DNA from: Chlorophyllum brunneum
Taxonomy: Eukaryota > Basidiomycota > Agaricomycetes > Agaricales > Agaricaceae
DNA length: 64,000 nucleotides
Reading direction: 5' to 3'
Assembly (NCBI GenBank): GCA_963576785.1
Contig: OY756151.1
Span: forward strand, 1,488,001 to 1,552,000
Positions within the stretch are counted from its first letter, which is position 1, and each line of letters starts with the position of its first letter. Shown here piece after piece: positions 12,428 to 24,000 of the stretch. Under the pieces are notes generated by a model. The model was not told where the DNA came from. It saw only the letters and a program-made list of their open reading frames with translations, and ran no database searches. Position numbers and translations under genes: made by a program.

Positions 12428-13762
12428 ATGTCTCCTCGTCTAGCAAGACGCGCGAAAATGTTGGCGACCGCTTCTAAGAAAGCGGAAGACAATGTTGCAT
12501 ACAACGGGAAATGCAAGTTTATTGAACTCCCTGCGGAATTGTTACTCGAGATCGTGTCGTTCTTTCCTGCGGTACATATACCGACCAGTCGACATTTCAA
12601 TACACCTGTCCTCCCTCCTTCTGTCTTTGAGCGTTGGGATGTCTTGCGCGCACTCTCGCAGACCTGTAGACTCTGGAGGAATATATTCTTTCCTATGCTT
12701 TGGGAGAGGATGGAAGCATGTGCTGTTCGTTCCGAAATTAAGTCAAACACGAACACTTCTGCCCAGCGACTGGGTGGGTCGCCATTCATTTTTCGATCTT
12801 ACGATTTATTGATAGGAGGACTCTAAAGATATGGCTGATTTCTCCGGTGATACTATTCCAGTGGGTTGGTATAAAGGTGTATCACGTTCACTGGAGAGGG
12901 TGAGCCTTGGATTGACGGGTAACCCTGAGGCAGCAAACCATGTTCGGTGAGCAAATAATTCCTCGATGGTGATGTGTATTCCGGGTTGACACCGATTTCT
13001 TTCAGAACTGTGAACGTGTCTCTGACGAGATGTTCTCCGCGAACTGTCCTCCCAGCTTTCGTCAAATGCTTAGAAAATCTACCAAATCTTTACACACTTC
13101 AGATCCTTCGTGCACATACGCAAATGACCACAATGCTCAAGAATCACTTCAGTGGCCATACCTTTCCAACCGTTCATACTGTTATCATACCGGATCATGG
13201 ACACGAGATTTTGCGTTGCTGTCCGGAGACTAGAAAAGTAATTTGCAACAATGGTGATGGAAGTAAACTTGTCACTGCCATCGCGAAGTGTTGTAAGAAG
13301 ATCGAAGTGATCGAGGGCATAGATGCGGATAAGAATATTTTGAAACGTACGTTATTTTAGGCATCCAGGGAAAATGTCGATAACTTATGAATCTCCTCAG
13401 GTCTCGTCAAAGCCTGCCCCAATCTCCGGGAACTTACGCTGGACAGATCGATTGAACGTTCCACGGTGAGTATTTCATTGCCTCTGAAAAAGTGCAATGA
13501 CGAACCTACAAACCTCTCTTTCTGATTACAGGAGGCCCTGGCGGTATTATCTGTCTTCAAGAACCTCAGGCTTTTGGAGCTCCGGACGAGGAAAGATTAT
13601 GCAGACACTTTCCATCGGGACCCTGTGATAACACAAGCGATTGCACTGGCAAAGGGTGTCTTGAATAATAACAAGTCTGGGGAGCAGAAGATACTCCGGC
13701 TTCGTTATGACCCAGGACATCTCCGCCCGGACGAAAAACGCACAATTACTATTCCGATCTAA
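12428..13762 (+). CDS. F-box domain protein with LRR-like C-terminus
   Basis: The N-terminal exon carries an F-box, KFIELPAELLLEIVSFFPAV followed by WDVLRALSQTCRLWRNIFFP and MLWERMEA, at about residues 34-100. Downstream exons read GLTPISFRTVNVSLTRCSPR, VLPAFVKCLENLPNLYTLQI, LVKACPNLRELTLDRSIERS and EALAVLSVFKNLRLLELRTR, an irregular leucine-rich pattern. The last exon ends PDEKRTITIPI with TAA at 13760-13762. F-box proteins of this type are substrate receptors of SCF ubiquitin ligases and form very large lineage-specific families in Agaricomycetes. Introns near 13345-13400 and 13465-13530 have good GT and AG sites. The join near 12770-12970 is unclear. Confidence 0.8.
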
Positions 13763-13887
13763 TGCACAAGTGCTTGATGGCGAATTATGCACATAAACAT
13801 TCCAAAACGGTTTCCAACTACTCAACAATGCTCGTACTCCACTATATATGGACATGAGAGGTAGATAGATATAATCAAAGAATGCTT

Positions 13888-14896
13888 CTAGAAATAGTTA
13901 TAAGGCGTCCTTCCCGATCCAGGAACAGAGGTGGGTGCAAAGCTAAATTGAATAGGAAGAGGGAAAGGTGAACTCCGTCCTCGAGTATGTCCACCTGCGG
14001 TCAGAGGAGTGCGTGATATGGGACTGACCGCTTCCATCGATTGTGTCTCCCTCACTCGAGGTCTGAGAGGTAAATCCAACCGTGAAGCTGAAGGCACTGA
14101 AGGATACGTTATCCTGGACTCGGCATCGGGTATATAACCCGGATCTGGTCGACGTCTAACTTGAGACGGTGATGGCAATGACGGCAAAGCTTTAAATGGA
14201 GTAAACTCTGCTGTTGATGAAGCAGGGGGGTCGTGTGCTTCGATGAAAGCTTGTGACATTAGTACTGGGGCTGTGCTGTCGCGAAGGCGGAGGGAAGGTG
14301 GTTTTGGTCTGGGTAGGGGACGAATGGGTGCAGTTTTCGACGTAGCGGAAGGATTGACGGCCTCCAGGGTGGGATTAGGTTTCATGCTCAGCGATGAAAC
14401 GTCCTGCTCTTTATTCTCTGGCCCGAGAGATTCAGATAATCCCGTCACGTTTATCACTTCGAGAAGTGAGTTGGAAGGTTGAGGAAGCAAGCGCGAGAGG
14501 GCTTCTGGAATATCTCCGGCTTGAAGTGGCGAAATGGGAGTGGATGCAGTCTCTGAGCCTGATGGCGAGCTCGCGCTCAATACGAAGAAGAATGGCATGA
14601 ACGTTGTAGAAACACCATCGGGCGTTGTGGGTTCGAGAGGTGGTGACGCTAAGGGAGTCGAAGCCCACAGTTTCACCGTGCTCATTGGTGATGTATTCTA
14701 CATCCTAAATATTAGCTTCACAGTTGAAGAAGAATACGAACAGACGTACCTCTTCTTCCATATTAAAGTAATCCTCGTAAGTCTGATAAAGTAAAATTTG
14801 ACCATCCTCTGACAGTGACCGGCTCTGCCGAATATTATTGACTGATGGTGTAGGAATGTATAGAGAGATGCTACCAGCATCTGCTGCGTCCGCCAT
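13888..14896 (-). CDS. Ser/Pro-rich protein of unknown function
   Basis: Two exons (14896-14750 and 14697-13888) give about 318 residues. Exon 1 starts MADAADAGSISLYIPTPSVN and ends with DYFNMEEE. Exon 2 is joined with an acceptor at the TAG of GATGTAG, giving NTSPMSTVKLWASTPLASPP in frame. The rest is rich in Ser, Pro, Thr and Arg (for example IRPLPRPKPPSLRLRDSTAP) and ends SVPGSGRTPYNYF. No domain is recognised; the composition suggests a disordered regulatory or scaffold protein. An acceptor seven bases earlier would switch exon 2 to a second open frame that stops at 14432. The chosen frame is longer and more natural. It is convergent with the F-box gene. Confidence 0.65.
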
Positions 14897-15649
14897 GTGT
14901 GAATGAAATTGGGAAAATGAGGTGGTATGAGGTTGATGAGAGGGTAAAGTTGGTAGCGGCCGGCGCATTATAAGGGGAGGATTCATTAAAACGTTGAAGC
15001 TCAAGCCAAGCACACTTGGGGCACTGTACCGCCAGCCCTGCTTCGCGTGGGGGGTCTGAAGTGTTGCATATATACCGAGTTTGTAACCGTTTCGGCGCAT
15101 TCTCATGAGCTGTTTCGTTGCTGTGGTTGTCAACACTTGAAGGGGAAGATTGGGACATGCCGAAATGCTAATTCACTTCTTAGCAACGCCGGATGGGCAT
15201 GCAGATATTTCGAAATATCGACATCAATCCTGATTCTAGTCTGTCCTAGCTGTGCACTTGGCGTAAGACCCCTTTAGTTTCCACCTATACACGAAATCGA
15301 AACTTACCGAAGCGTTCCTTCGGACAGCAAGTAGCCATCTGAAACGTGAGAGTACCACATACCTAAGTACTGCCTATCGCATTGATGTTGATGTTGCTGT
15401 TTACCCTATCAACCGTGGCACTGATGATCATCATGACGTTGAACAACTCCATCACCAGGTTGTGGCTCCGCCGAGCACATACAACGATTAATGATTAGTT
15501 TCTATTATCGTTTCCTCGATTGTCATGTAATGAGACATTACTACATCATAATTACGCATCCGGAGAGCCGTTGAAATATGACTGGTCCCAGACATAAACT
15601 AACAAGTACGTTGTAAAGTTACAAACAATCGCGTCGTGAGAAATGTAAT
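14897..15649. other. Intergenic, nothing supported
   Basis: Short overlapping ORFs upstream of 14896 share the frame of the Ser/Pro-rich gene but add nothing recognisable. The stretch 15290-15600 is AT-rich and empty. Confidence 0.4.
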
Positions 15650-16432
15650 TTAGAGGCCCATTCTGAGTAGTAGTGGACGAGCGATAGGTCCCAGGGTTCG
15701 TGTTAGCGTACCAAACGCCGAGCGAGGGCCGCTGGGTAGGGGAAGCTCGCTTTGAGAGTTTGCAGTTAATTTCGTACCTAAATCTGTGATAGTCTTTGTA
15801 GTGCTTGTAGTGTAATAATAATAATAATTGGGTAGTGCGAAGCAAAGGGTTGGGCAGGTGGGATAAAGAAGTGAATGAGCCGATTGTGGCGGGATATTAA
15901 TCAATGGTAGTGAGCAGGTACTACTAGGAGGATACAATGGGAAGTTCCAGCTGGACGCTGGATGGCGATTACGAGGCATTCTCCCTAAGAAACGCTGACG
16001 GGCAGCTATGATGAGAGAGAAAATTTTATTCCTGACTATGTAGTTTCCATTGGTTACCAATCTAGAGAACCGATTCATACCTATACGATAGTGCCATTTG
16101 TAGGCGTACATGCTTGACAGAGATGGAGAAGGCATCTTTCTCCTCACCAGTACCTCTCCCCTGACAAAAACTGTGAATCGAGTGGAGAAGGCGCCTAGTG
16201 ATTCACCAGTGACGATGTATGTCCTACTACCTCGTCGCCCCTCATGCCAGGGGGGTCGGAATGCTGTCGTTGGTCCAAGTCCTCCATATTGTCTCTGCAT
16301 CTCGTTCGCCATGCTGAAGGAGTGGCGCGAAGTGGTCGCGGGCGATTGTAGACTCATAGAAGTTCTACGAAATATAATGATAGATACCCGAGCGAGACAA
16401 TACCTCCGACTAGTGATGCGCCCGTGGTCCAT
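15650..16432 (-). CDS. Hypothetical protein, model uncertain
   Basis: A 260-codon open frame with an ATG at 16432 and another at 16357 (MSLQSPATTSRHSFSMANEM). The part 16357-16085 looks coding (RQYGGLGPTTAFRPPW, SRTYIVTGESLGAFSTRFTV). A GT donor near 16083 and an AG acceptor near 16005 would end the protein early as CPSAFLRENAS. Otherwise the frame continues to FGTLTRTLGPIARPLLLRMG with a tyrosine run encoded by an (ATT)n tract near 15812-15828. No family is recognised. Whether the gene is the short spliced version or the full ORF cannot be decided by reading. Confidence 0.4.
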   Translation of the reverse strand: MDHGRITSRRYCLARVSIIIFRRTSMSLQSPATTSRHSFSMANEMQRQYGGLGPTTAFRPPWHEGRRGSRTYIVTGESLGAFSTRFTVFVRGEVLVRRKMPSPSLSSMYAYKWHYRIGMNRFSRLVTNGNYIVRNKIFSLIIAARQRFLGRMPRNRHPASSWNFPLYPPSSTCSLPLINIPPQSAHSLLYPTCPTLCFALPNYYYYYTTSTTKTITDLGTKLTANSQSELPLPSGPRSAFGTLTRTLGPIARPLLLRMGL

Positions 16433-17282
16433 GAGGAGAACCAGACTACTCCACTAATATTATTATGAGCTGGTGGGGTTGGGGCGACAAACGGAGAGTG
16501 GCCCGCGAGATGATATTCAATAGAACAGCTGCGAGGAAACCCAGCATCCATCCCCTTGGAACTCAGGCGGATCCCCTTAAACGTTGCGAGTAAGTTCTCA
16601 GCTGATTTTCGTTTGCGCCCTTGTTAATCGCAAGTATCACTTTTGGGAGAGTATTAGTTCATTTTCGCCACAGTGATGGTTTTTCCTAACAGCATGCGTC
16701 TCTCTTTGGCCTGCAATTAGTTTCACCATCTAAAAATATCCCTCGATACGGTTAGAACACCGGAATATCTGTACACCTTGTCGTAATCGAACTAACCATG
16801 ATTTCATTCATGTGTGAATATCTAAACATCGGATCAAGCCAACATTGAAACTAAGAAAAGAATGATTATCATACAATGACGTGCACGTACATGGTGTCTT
16901 ACGCAAATAATATGTGTAGAATCTAATTCCCCCAGGAGTCAACGCAGTACAGATCGATACTGGCTTATGGTTAGGCATCGGCTCAGCGGCCTGCATAGGC
17001 ACCAGTAGTTCTGATTGGTGTGTGTAGTCCGATAGAAGACGACCAAGGAGCAGAGGATCACCGCATGGCCACAAGCAGGCATGCATTTGTGTCCTTTGCT
17101 GTGTCAGCGATGAAAAGGTAACCAAGGCGGTCTAGTGGTCCTGGGATTATTCGCTGCCATCATGAGGTATTTGTGTTTCATTGGAAAATCGTGCACCACA
17201 ACAATCATGGTTTGAGGAGTAATTACAAGAAGTTGAGCAAACAACTCGATCCTAGCAATACGAATAATACAAAAGACATCCG
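16433..17282. other. Intergenic, nothing supported
   Basis: A 105-codon minus-strand ORF at 17125-16808 has no recognisable similarity. A short stretch at 17130-17165 resembles a tRNA-type A box but has no B box or cloverleaf. Confidence 0.4.
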
Positions 17283-19248
17283 CTAAACTTTGGTTAGATA
17301 TTCTGGCTCCGTGTAGACTTCCTTCTGTTTAGTAACCATTATTGTGGAGCCCGAGCCGTCCTGTATGAGAGGAATGAACATTCGGACAGCGATCAACAGA
17401 ACGGGTAACATACCGTAAGCTCGGTTCCCCCATTCGAGAAGGAGGGATGAGTGCTTCGCATTGTTCCGAATGCTAGGGCTGTACCCGCACTCCTTCCAGA
17501 ACGACCACCGAGTTCGGTGTCAAAAACGGTTGTAATACCACCTTCACCCCGGACATAGTTCCTCGAGTTCAGGTTGGCCAAGAAAGTACTGAAATAAAGA
17601 CTGCACAGGGAGAATGAGGGGATACAGAAATATAGTGTGCCGGGTGTGAGTTTAGCCTAGAAATGCACATATGTTTAGCCCCCCAAGTCGTACGCCATGG
17701 TGACTTACCACAATGAGCACAACTAAAGCTACCAAAGCCGTCCATGTACCGCTGTTGATGGTCACAATTAAGACGCGGAAAATCATTTTCCTAGTCCTTG
17801 TTGGCATTCGCAATGAGTGGGGGCGGGCGTTGATAACAAATTGCAGGCATACTGGGATAGAATTTGGCCTTGATCCCAAGTCAACATCCATATCATGCAC
17901 AGCGCTAACGTAACGTCGGTTATGAAAGCAGCTACCCTAAGAGAAATGTTGATGTCCTAAAGAAAATTAGATGAAAATCCAGTGACCGGTATATGACTTG
18001 ACCAAAAATTACCACATAAAATGGCTCTCCTTGCACAGCCAAAGGCTTGCCTATGCTGTAAGTGACTGAGCACCTCATGCTTCAAAAATATATCCACAAA
18101 ACTTACGCCCTGGAGAAAAATACTAGAGGCAAGTTTCTCCTTAGTTCTGATTGTTCACTGATTTCCGACGCTTACTTACCAATGGGGCCCACTGATATCC
18201 AAATGTAGAGTCAGACTCCTATAATTTACCGCATGGCAATAAACTCACCAATTTGCCAGGTAGCTAGAATGATCTGTAACCGGGCTCTGGTCAGTCTAGG
18301 CAAGCACAACAAATTGTAGTCCACTCACCCAAACAACACTCAAAGCCTTAATCCAGGCGCTGAGCCTTTTTCGTTTCATGACTGGAAAGGGTTAGTGTGG
18401 TGCTTAGGTGCTTTGTCAGGGGAAAATTCACTTACACAGATAAATCCGACGGATGAAGTACAGTTGGACAACAAATACCACAACCGACTAGAAATCAATG
18501 AGCGAGGAGTATCAGTACCAGTGCCCAACATCATCAACGTACGGTCACGAATATGGAAACCTGGTATAAAAGGGTGAGGCTCAATCAATACAAAGATGGT
18601 ATTGTTCACGAACTGTTGTCTCGCTGTAGAGTGGGTAGAAATCTCAGGGTCGCTGAAAAGTAAAATGAATACCAATTGACCCACATAACGTTGTCTGTGA
18701 GGCCAGCAACCCTTCCATATTCCAATATAAGAACGCGAAATCCTGCCCAGGAATGAACAGTCTATTAAGTATCCCGCAGTGTGTAATCCGTTACCTGATT
18801 TTAGAAGAAGGATCTGGTTGGCTGTATCCACCAACCTATCTTGTACGTTAGTTGCGGATTGGGTGAATCAGGGTAGGGGAAACGTACCACAGGGCGACTA
18901 CCTGCGCAACGGAAGTTAGTGATATTTTTCCTTATTCGGAACTTGAGCTTCAGCCTTGGCTTACCAGGAGCTTCAGGGATAGATTATCGTGCTCGAAACT
19001 TGGAAAAATGATACGTGTCAGATTGCCCTGTACCAGATATTGAATTAATGACCTACTTCTTGAAGTAGAGAAAGCTAGAAAGCCAATCGCGCCATCAGTC
19101 AGTAAATCAACACACTTAACCCGAAGAAGACGTACACTTGAAGGCTGGATATAGCCCAAACCCCCTGCGAAAGAAAGGATCCCACAAGAACGGCACCATA
19201 AGTTGACATGATATTGAGGATTATTGGATTTTCTCCTGGAGACGACAT
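17283..19248 (-). CDS. DUF6534 family seven-helix membrane protein (paralogue A)
   Basis: This gene has many short exons. Exon 1 encodes MSSPGENPIILNIMSTYGAV and LVGSFLSQGVWAISSLQV; exon 2 (LYFKN, then FEHDNLSLKLL) joins in frame with a GT..AG intron between. Near 17930-17870 the helix read as ALCMIWMLTWDQG is followed by the segment at 17780-17700 (INSGTWTALVALVVLIVV), and the signature of the family end, ANLNSRNYVRGEGGITTVF, lies at 17581-17520. The C-terminus is VTKQKEVYTEPEYLTKV, with TAG at 17283-17285. DUF6534 proteins are integral membrane proteins of unknown function, very numerous in Agaricomycetes. No frameshift or stop was found in the exons checked. It shares exon layout with paralogues B (33079), C (35767) and D (61061). 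Confidence 0.8.
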
Positions 19249-19285
19249 GGCTGCGGCAGTCTTCGAGGTGGGGTGGTATACTGCC

Positions 19286-19312
19286 TGATTCAATGGCTGC
19301 AGATGTTTTAAG
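19286..19312 (-). promoter_or_regulatory. Conserved core promoter block, DUF6534 A
   Basis: On the minus strand the block reads CTTAAAAC then, after four bases, GCAGCCATTGAATCAG. It begins about 40 bases upstream of the ATG and matches the blocks before paralogues B, C and D. Its AT-rich box and ATTGA element look like TATA and start-site signals. This is inference from alignment by eye. Confidence 0.45.
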
Positions 19313-20229
19313 GGTCACACTATGAAACGTAGTGACCATGATTCTGCCATGTGAGCATCCTGAGAATGCCGGGTTAAAAATATTGAGACTGTTGTGAGAA
19401 GTCTGATGAAGTAGCTTTTACAGTGTTAAAAATAGTGGTGACGTGAGTAACTTTTGAGGTAGGCGAATTGACTGATTTCACCAGCGAAATACCATCAGCG
19501 GAACATCCCCGGAGACCCGTTGTGTAGTGTGTCAAGTAAATCTTACAAATGCATGAAGAATATGTCGTGTCAAAAATATCATTATTCTTAACCCAGCCCA
19601 AGGATCGGACCGTACCCCTAGGCTCCGCGAGTCGTTCGCTCAAATTTCACTCGGGTATAGGTTTATTGTTTGTGTCTGGTATCTGGCCATTCGGCGCTGT
19701 TACTTGGGGTATATTCCTATGGCATGGCTCCCCCGATGAGCGCTGATCGCCTCAACGCCAAGGGGGCAGATTTTAATCATGGTGTTAAGGCTATCGTTAC
19801 CTCAAACCTTTGTGGTCGTGTATCGAGGTGCCTTTTAGCCTCCCATTGGATATACTAAAGGATTCAAAACGCAATTTCAATCCGACTATACTGGATCAGT
19901 GGCGTATATAACCACATTTCGCGCTCATACACACACACATATATTCTTCCTGCAAGGAAAACACCCACACGTACACCTCACATTTTCTAACGGCAACCTT
20001 ATCAGGCCAGTGTTTACCTCAATAGGCAATAGATAGCCATACTGATACGCAAGTAGTGTGGTCAACATACTTAAAACAGCAAGACTAACGACACTGTGGC
20101 GCCTCTCTATGTTCCCCAATGTGTGTGGGTTCACGGGTGAGAGTACACTGTCACACAAATAGCAAGTGTGCAATAGTAGTGTTCCAACTATCGCAGTTCC
20201 AACTATCACAGTCCCTGCGAAGAAATGAA
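19313..20229. other. Intergenic, nothing supported
   Basis: The sequence GTCTGGTATCTG at about 19675 recurs at 20711, on either side of the DUF6534 relic. No gene is seen. Confidence 0.4.
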
Positions 20230-20362
20230 CAGAGACGTACACCTGTAAGCTGGATATGGCCCCCACCCCCCGCGAAAAAAGTACCTTAAGAGCACAGCGC
20301 GATAAATTGGTACGATGATATTGATCAGTAATGGATTATCGGTTGAGATGTCTGGATTACAT
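20230..20362 (-). pseudogene. Relic of DUF6534 exon 1 (fifth copy)
   Basis: The stretch aligns by eye with exon 1 of the DUF6534 genes: ATG at 20362, then CCATTACTGATCAATATCAT (the LLINIM region), then GCCATATCCAGCTTACAGGT followed by GTACGT, the same splice donor as in the intact copies. Small insertions and a run of G near 20270 break the frame, and no later exons are recognisable downstream. It is a decayed or partial duplicate lying about 1 kb upstream of paralogue A. Confidence 0.6.
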
Positions 20363-20861
20363 GGTTGCTGCAGTTCGATTTTACGTGGGAGGTTTTGGCT
20401 TGGATAGGGCGCTGTGGAGTGAAAATCGATTTCAATGACGGTATATCCCGCCAAATCACTGCTGGATGGTTTCAGGTAACGACAACCACACATCTTCTAT
20501 GTCAAGCGCAATCTTCTATTCACTGAGATAATCATGCTGGGCCGTGGGTTTCGCTTCGACTAAAGGACTTTATTTTATTTTTGTAGCAGTCCTCGTCTAA
20601 ACATCCCAGTACGGCCAACATAAGCCTCTCGGACTTCGCTGTTATTGCGCTATCCTTGGTAGTTTGCATAATTTTAACTTGAGCATGTATTTGTTGGTAT
20701 TCGGGCTCATGTCTGGTATCTGACCATGGCATCTGATTATGTTCGACGTCGCCACTCGAAGTGTACTCGCGATAGGTTCGATCCTATCACATGGCGGTGG
20801 AGTCCTTGGTTTTTCTGCATCACATGTGCGCTTTATGGGGTTATCATGGGTAGGGAAGTTC
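20363..20861. other. Intergenic, tRNA-like T-arm only
   Basis: GATAGGTTCGATCCTATC at about 20771-20788 could fold as a tRNA T-arm, but no matching acceptor, D or anticodon arm is found upstream. No gene is seen. Confidence 0.35.
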
Positions 20862-20907
20862 GGATGTTAAAGCAGCTTGGTATTAACGCCAAGCTGCTCT
20901 AACATCC
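20862..20907. repeat. Strong hairpin / inverted repeat
   Basis: The 19-base arm GGATGTTAAAGCAGCTTGG (20862-20880) is followed by the 8-base loop TATTAACG and the arm CCAAGCTGCTCTAACATCC (20889-20907). Pairing is complete except one A-C position, which would be a G-U pair in RNA from the minus strand. It is isolated between the DUF6534 relic and the Ser/Pro-rich gene. It could be a small-RNA precursor, a MITE remnant or a cruciform. Confidence 0.8.
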
Positions 20908-21124
20908 TTTGCTGTATTATGGCCTAATTGCATGGTTTGACGTGCTGCTGAAAAAAATTTCTAGTCAGCATGTGGAGTCTGGCGTCCAGTGTTCTACTCA
21001 GTTGTATATAATGTGAGAATAGGGTATACCGACATGCATGGAACGAATGATGCGGAGTGCGGATGATATGATCGTGAATGAATGTCCAGCAACATGAAGA
21101 GCGTGAGCGAGTGGTCGTAATCAA

Positions 21125-24000
21125 CTACAATGCCATCCCTATCGACTTTTGTGATATATCTTTTCGAACCGGTGTAACAGGCACAACATCGCCTCTCTTG
21201 ATAGAATTGGATCGCAACCTGAATGTTAATTTCTGGTGGGCGGGAGTTGAAGGTATCATCACAGAAGGAGTCCGCGGGGGTCTCGGAGGTGTGTCCAAGA
21301 AATCCCAACCACCTTCCTTCGCCAACTCTTTGTTTGACCGTGCATAGAACGTCCTATCCTTCATTGGGGGGTAAGAAAGTTCTTTCGGACGAGTGAGATT
21401 CGCCTTTGGCCGAAGGACGTGGGTAGCCGTGAAGGGCGGTGATTCGGGTCGGCGTTTTATGATCACATCCGGATTTGTGGGGATCTTATAACTAGTGGGG
21501 ATCGGTGGTACTGGGGGTCCCGTTAAAGATGGATTAGAAGGGTGTGGTCTACTACGCGGATGATCAGGACGAGGTGGTTGCGGTGAGGATGGACGACTTT
21601 GGCTACGGTTTGAAGGAGCAGAAGTCGTCTTTACGGTCGTGCGAAGATCAGGCATGGAAGGCGACTTAAGGCCCTCGGATCGGGATTTCCTGGTCTTGGC
21701 TTTGAGATGGCGAGGGACGGTGGACATTTGCGGGCTCGAAGCCGTAGATAATGTACTAGATCCGGATTGGTGAGCATGGGTCTGGGTATAGCTGTGGGTC
21801 GGGATTGATCCTGATGTCGGCTTCTTCTCGGTAGCAGGTACCGAACTCGGAGGTTGACTGGACGACGAAGAATCCATTGATGGTCGCCAACTCCTTGATC
21901 TGAGGCGCTCCACAATCGATGATGGCAGTGGTTGACGTGAAGATATGTGGAACAGGGATTCAGAAGTGATGGGATTGGCAGCAGAACTTGGCAACGAAGG
22001 GGAGCGTGCATGCGAGGTTTGTGGGCGACCCCGTGACTCTTCATAATGGGAGTTAGCTCTTGGCGTAGGTAAAGGTGGTGCATCAGCAAAATGAGGCCTA
22101 AGGGAGGGGAGTGATGGAGAACGGGGGATAGAGCGAATAGAGGGCTGGCTCCGAAGGCTACTACCACTGGGTTGTTTTACGTTCGGGTTGTCCGGTGGTG
22201 GAAGGTTGCGTACCGACAACTGCGGGACAATCGGCTTTCTGATAGATTGAGGCTGGAGGCTTGGAACTGGAGATGGATCCCTGGACGACTTAGTGCTGGC
22301 AGTTCTGTCCCGCGGAACGCGCTCTGAGAGTCCGTTCGGGACCGTAAGCAATGTTGATTCAGATTTCTTCTGCGGGTTCNNNNNNNNNNNNNNNNNNNNN
22401 NNNNNNNNNNNNNNNNNNNNNNNNNNNNNNNNNNNNNNNNNNNNNNNNNNNNNNNNNNNNNNNNNNNNNNNNNNNNNNNNNNNNNNNNNNNNNNNNNNNN
22501 NNNNNNNNNNNNNNNNNNNNNNNNNNNNNNNNNNNNNNNNNNNNNNNNNNNNNNNNNNNNNNNNNNNNNNNNNNNNNNNGGGGTATTGAACCGGTAGATG
22601 CAATAGATGATTGTGGTGGTGACATATGTTGAGCGGGAGGCACTTCTGATGATAGCACAGGTTGTCTCTGTCGCGGTTGGTCTTCGAAGGAAATATTGGA
22701 GGGTATGTGTGGAACTGGTGGGGGATGTTGGTCACGGGAAGAGGTGGTCACCCCTAACTGTGACCCTGACGACAACATGGAACTAGGAGAGCCCGAACGT
22801 GCCCTCTGACGCGGCAATGTTAAGGATACGTTGTCCGAGTTGAGAGGGAACGGGACATCACGACCACGAATACTCTGCGATCCTGTTTGTTGGGTGGATT
22901 TGTTCAGCGAGGGGGAAGTGGGTATCCCCAAAGGAGAGGAAACGGAAGGAGATCTCTGTAGGTGACATTGAATATCTACAGAAAGGTCGGGTTTGACATC
23001 TGGCGAGCTTCCAGCGCGTTTGCGCGTAGGACGTTTTACCTCTAAGGAAGAAAGCCCGTATGAACTCACGGAGCTTCCTGAGGCGAATGGATCAGCAGAA
23101 CGTAGCTCTCTGGGAGGGGTCACAATAGGGAGCGGCGTTTTTAAGGATGACCGCTTTGCGATACCACCGGATGGAGGTGGGGAACGAAATATCTTTGTGA
23201 GCCTTTTCGCTGACCTCGATGCCCGCTTATACATCGCTTTGAGCTTCGTTTTTTTCTCCTTTGTATGATCTTCCAAGCCCGTACTCGTATCTACCATATC
23301 CCCAAGACTAAGTGTAAAGTTCTGGTTTGAAAGCGTGGTGAGGGCAGAAACCCGGCCCGAGTCGGGAAGAATTTTAACGGAATCGGGTGTATGTGCGCCA
23401 GTAGAGGAAGAGTTTTGTTGAGTGGCGGTTGGGGTTGGTCGACGAGGCTGCCGGTATGCTAGCGGACTCGGTACGTTTGGTGTACCTCGAGTTGCAAGAC
23501 TGGACAATACTGGGGGCTTGTTGGAGTCCCAGGCTTCAGGTCCCGCCCAAGAATCCTGGCTATAGACACTCCCACTGGATAGTACAGAATGAGGGGTCTT
23601 TCCAGGGACAGCCAACGTCGATGAGGCGTTAGGTGATTCCTGTATACATAGATTAGTATACACCATACGATACCGAAGGCAAAATCAGGCTCACCCGATA
23701 AACGCTACCTTTAGCAATCTCTCTCTGTACGTCCGCCGCAGGAGTATCATGCAACACTGACGATAGTGCCAGACTTAAGCGCGCCGCGTTAGGTCTCTGA
23801 ATACCTCGGATGAACTGGTATTCCATCACCACTCTGACAAAGAAGTAAAGGAAGGGAAAAGAATGAGTTAAGATGAGGTGGGGGGAACGCTCTGCGTACC
23901 TGCCCCAACGGTCCAGGAATGGGACATGTTTTATGTCTTCCCAGTGGCCGAGAGAGCTGGAGCCTGGAGGCCGAACATTTGATCGCTTAGCGACGGCCAA
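21125..24000 (-). CDS. Long Ser/Pro-rich protein, broken by assembly gap
   Basis: A minus-strand gene. The first recognised exon (about 24000-23901) contains HWEDIKHVPFLDRWGR; a GT..AG intron leads to VVMEYQFIRGIQRPNAARLS and, after a second intron near 23695-23640, the long exon starting ESPNASSTLAVPGKTPHSVL. The body is rich in Ser and Pro with a basic patch (KAMYKRASRSAKRLTKIFRS) and runs through the 200-N gap to the C-terminal part (KELAKEGGWDFLDTPPRPPR) and the end RKDISQKSIGMAL. No domain is known to me; SH3-binding type PxxP motifs are plentiful, so a cytoskeletal or polarity scaffold is possible but unproven. No in-frame ATG was found for the first exon, so a further 5' exon is likely. 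Frames on the two sides of the gap disagree if the gap is exactly 200 bases. Confidence 0.7.
22380..22579. other. Assembly gap of 200 N
   Basis: Exactly 200 unknown bases lie inside the long Ser/Pro-rich gene. The round length suggests a placeholder, not a measured size. Confidence 1.

Noticed and set aside
15811..15830. (AAT)n microsatellite as a feature of note
   Set aside because: Only a few repeat units; it explains the tyrosine run in the doubtful ORF but nothing more.
17128..17170. tRNA- or SINE-like A box (GGTCTAGTGGT)
   Set aside because: No B box follows at the right distance and no poly-A or T tail is seen.
20771..20788. Possible tRNA gene
   Set aside because: GATAGGTTCGATCCTATC folds as a T-arm with a B-box match, but no acceptor, D or anticodon stems fit upstream.
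21078..21347. Plus-strand ORF over the Ser/Pro-rich gene
   Set aside because: It is antisense shadow of the clearly coding minus-strand C-terminus.
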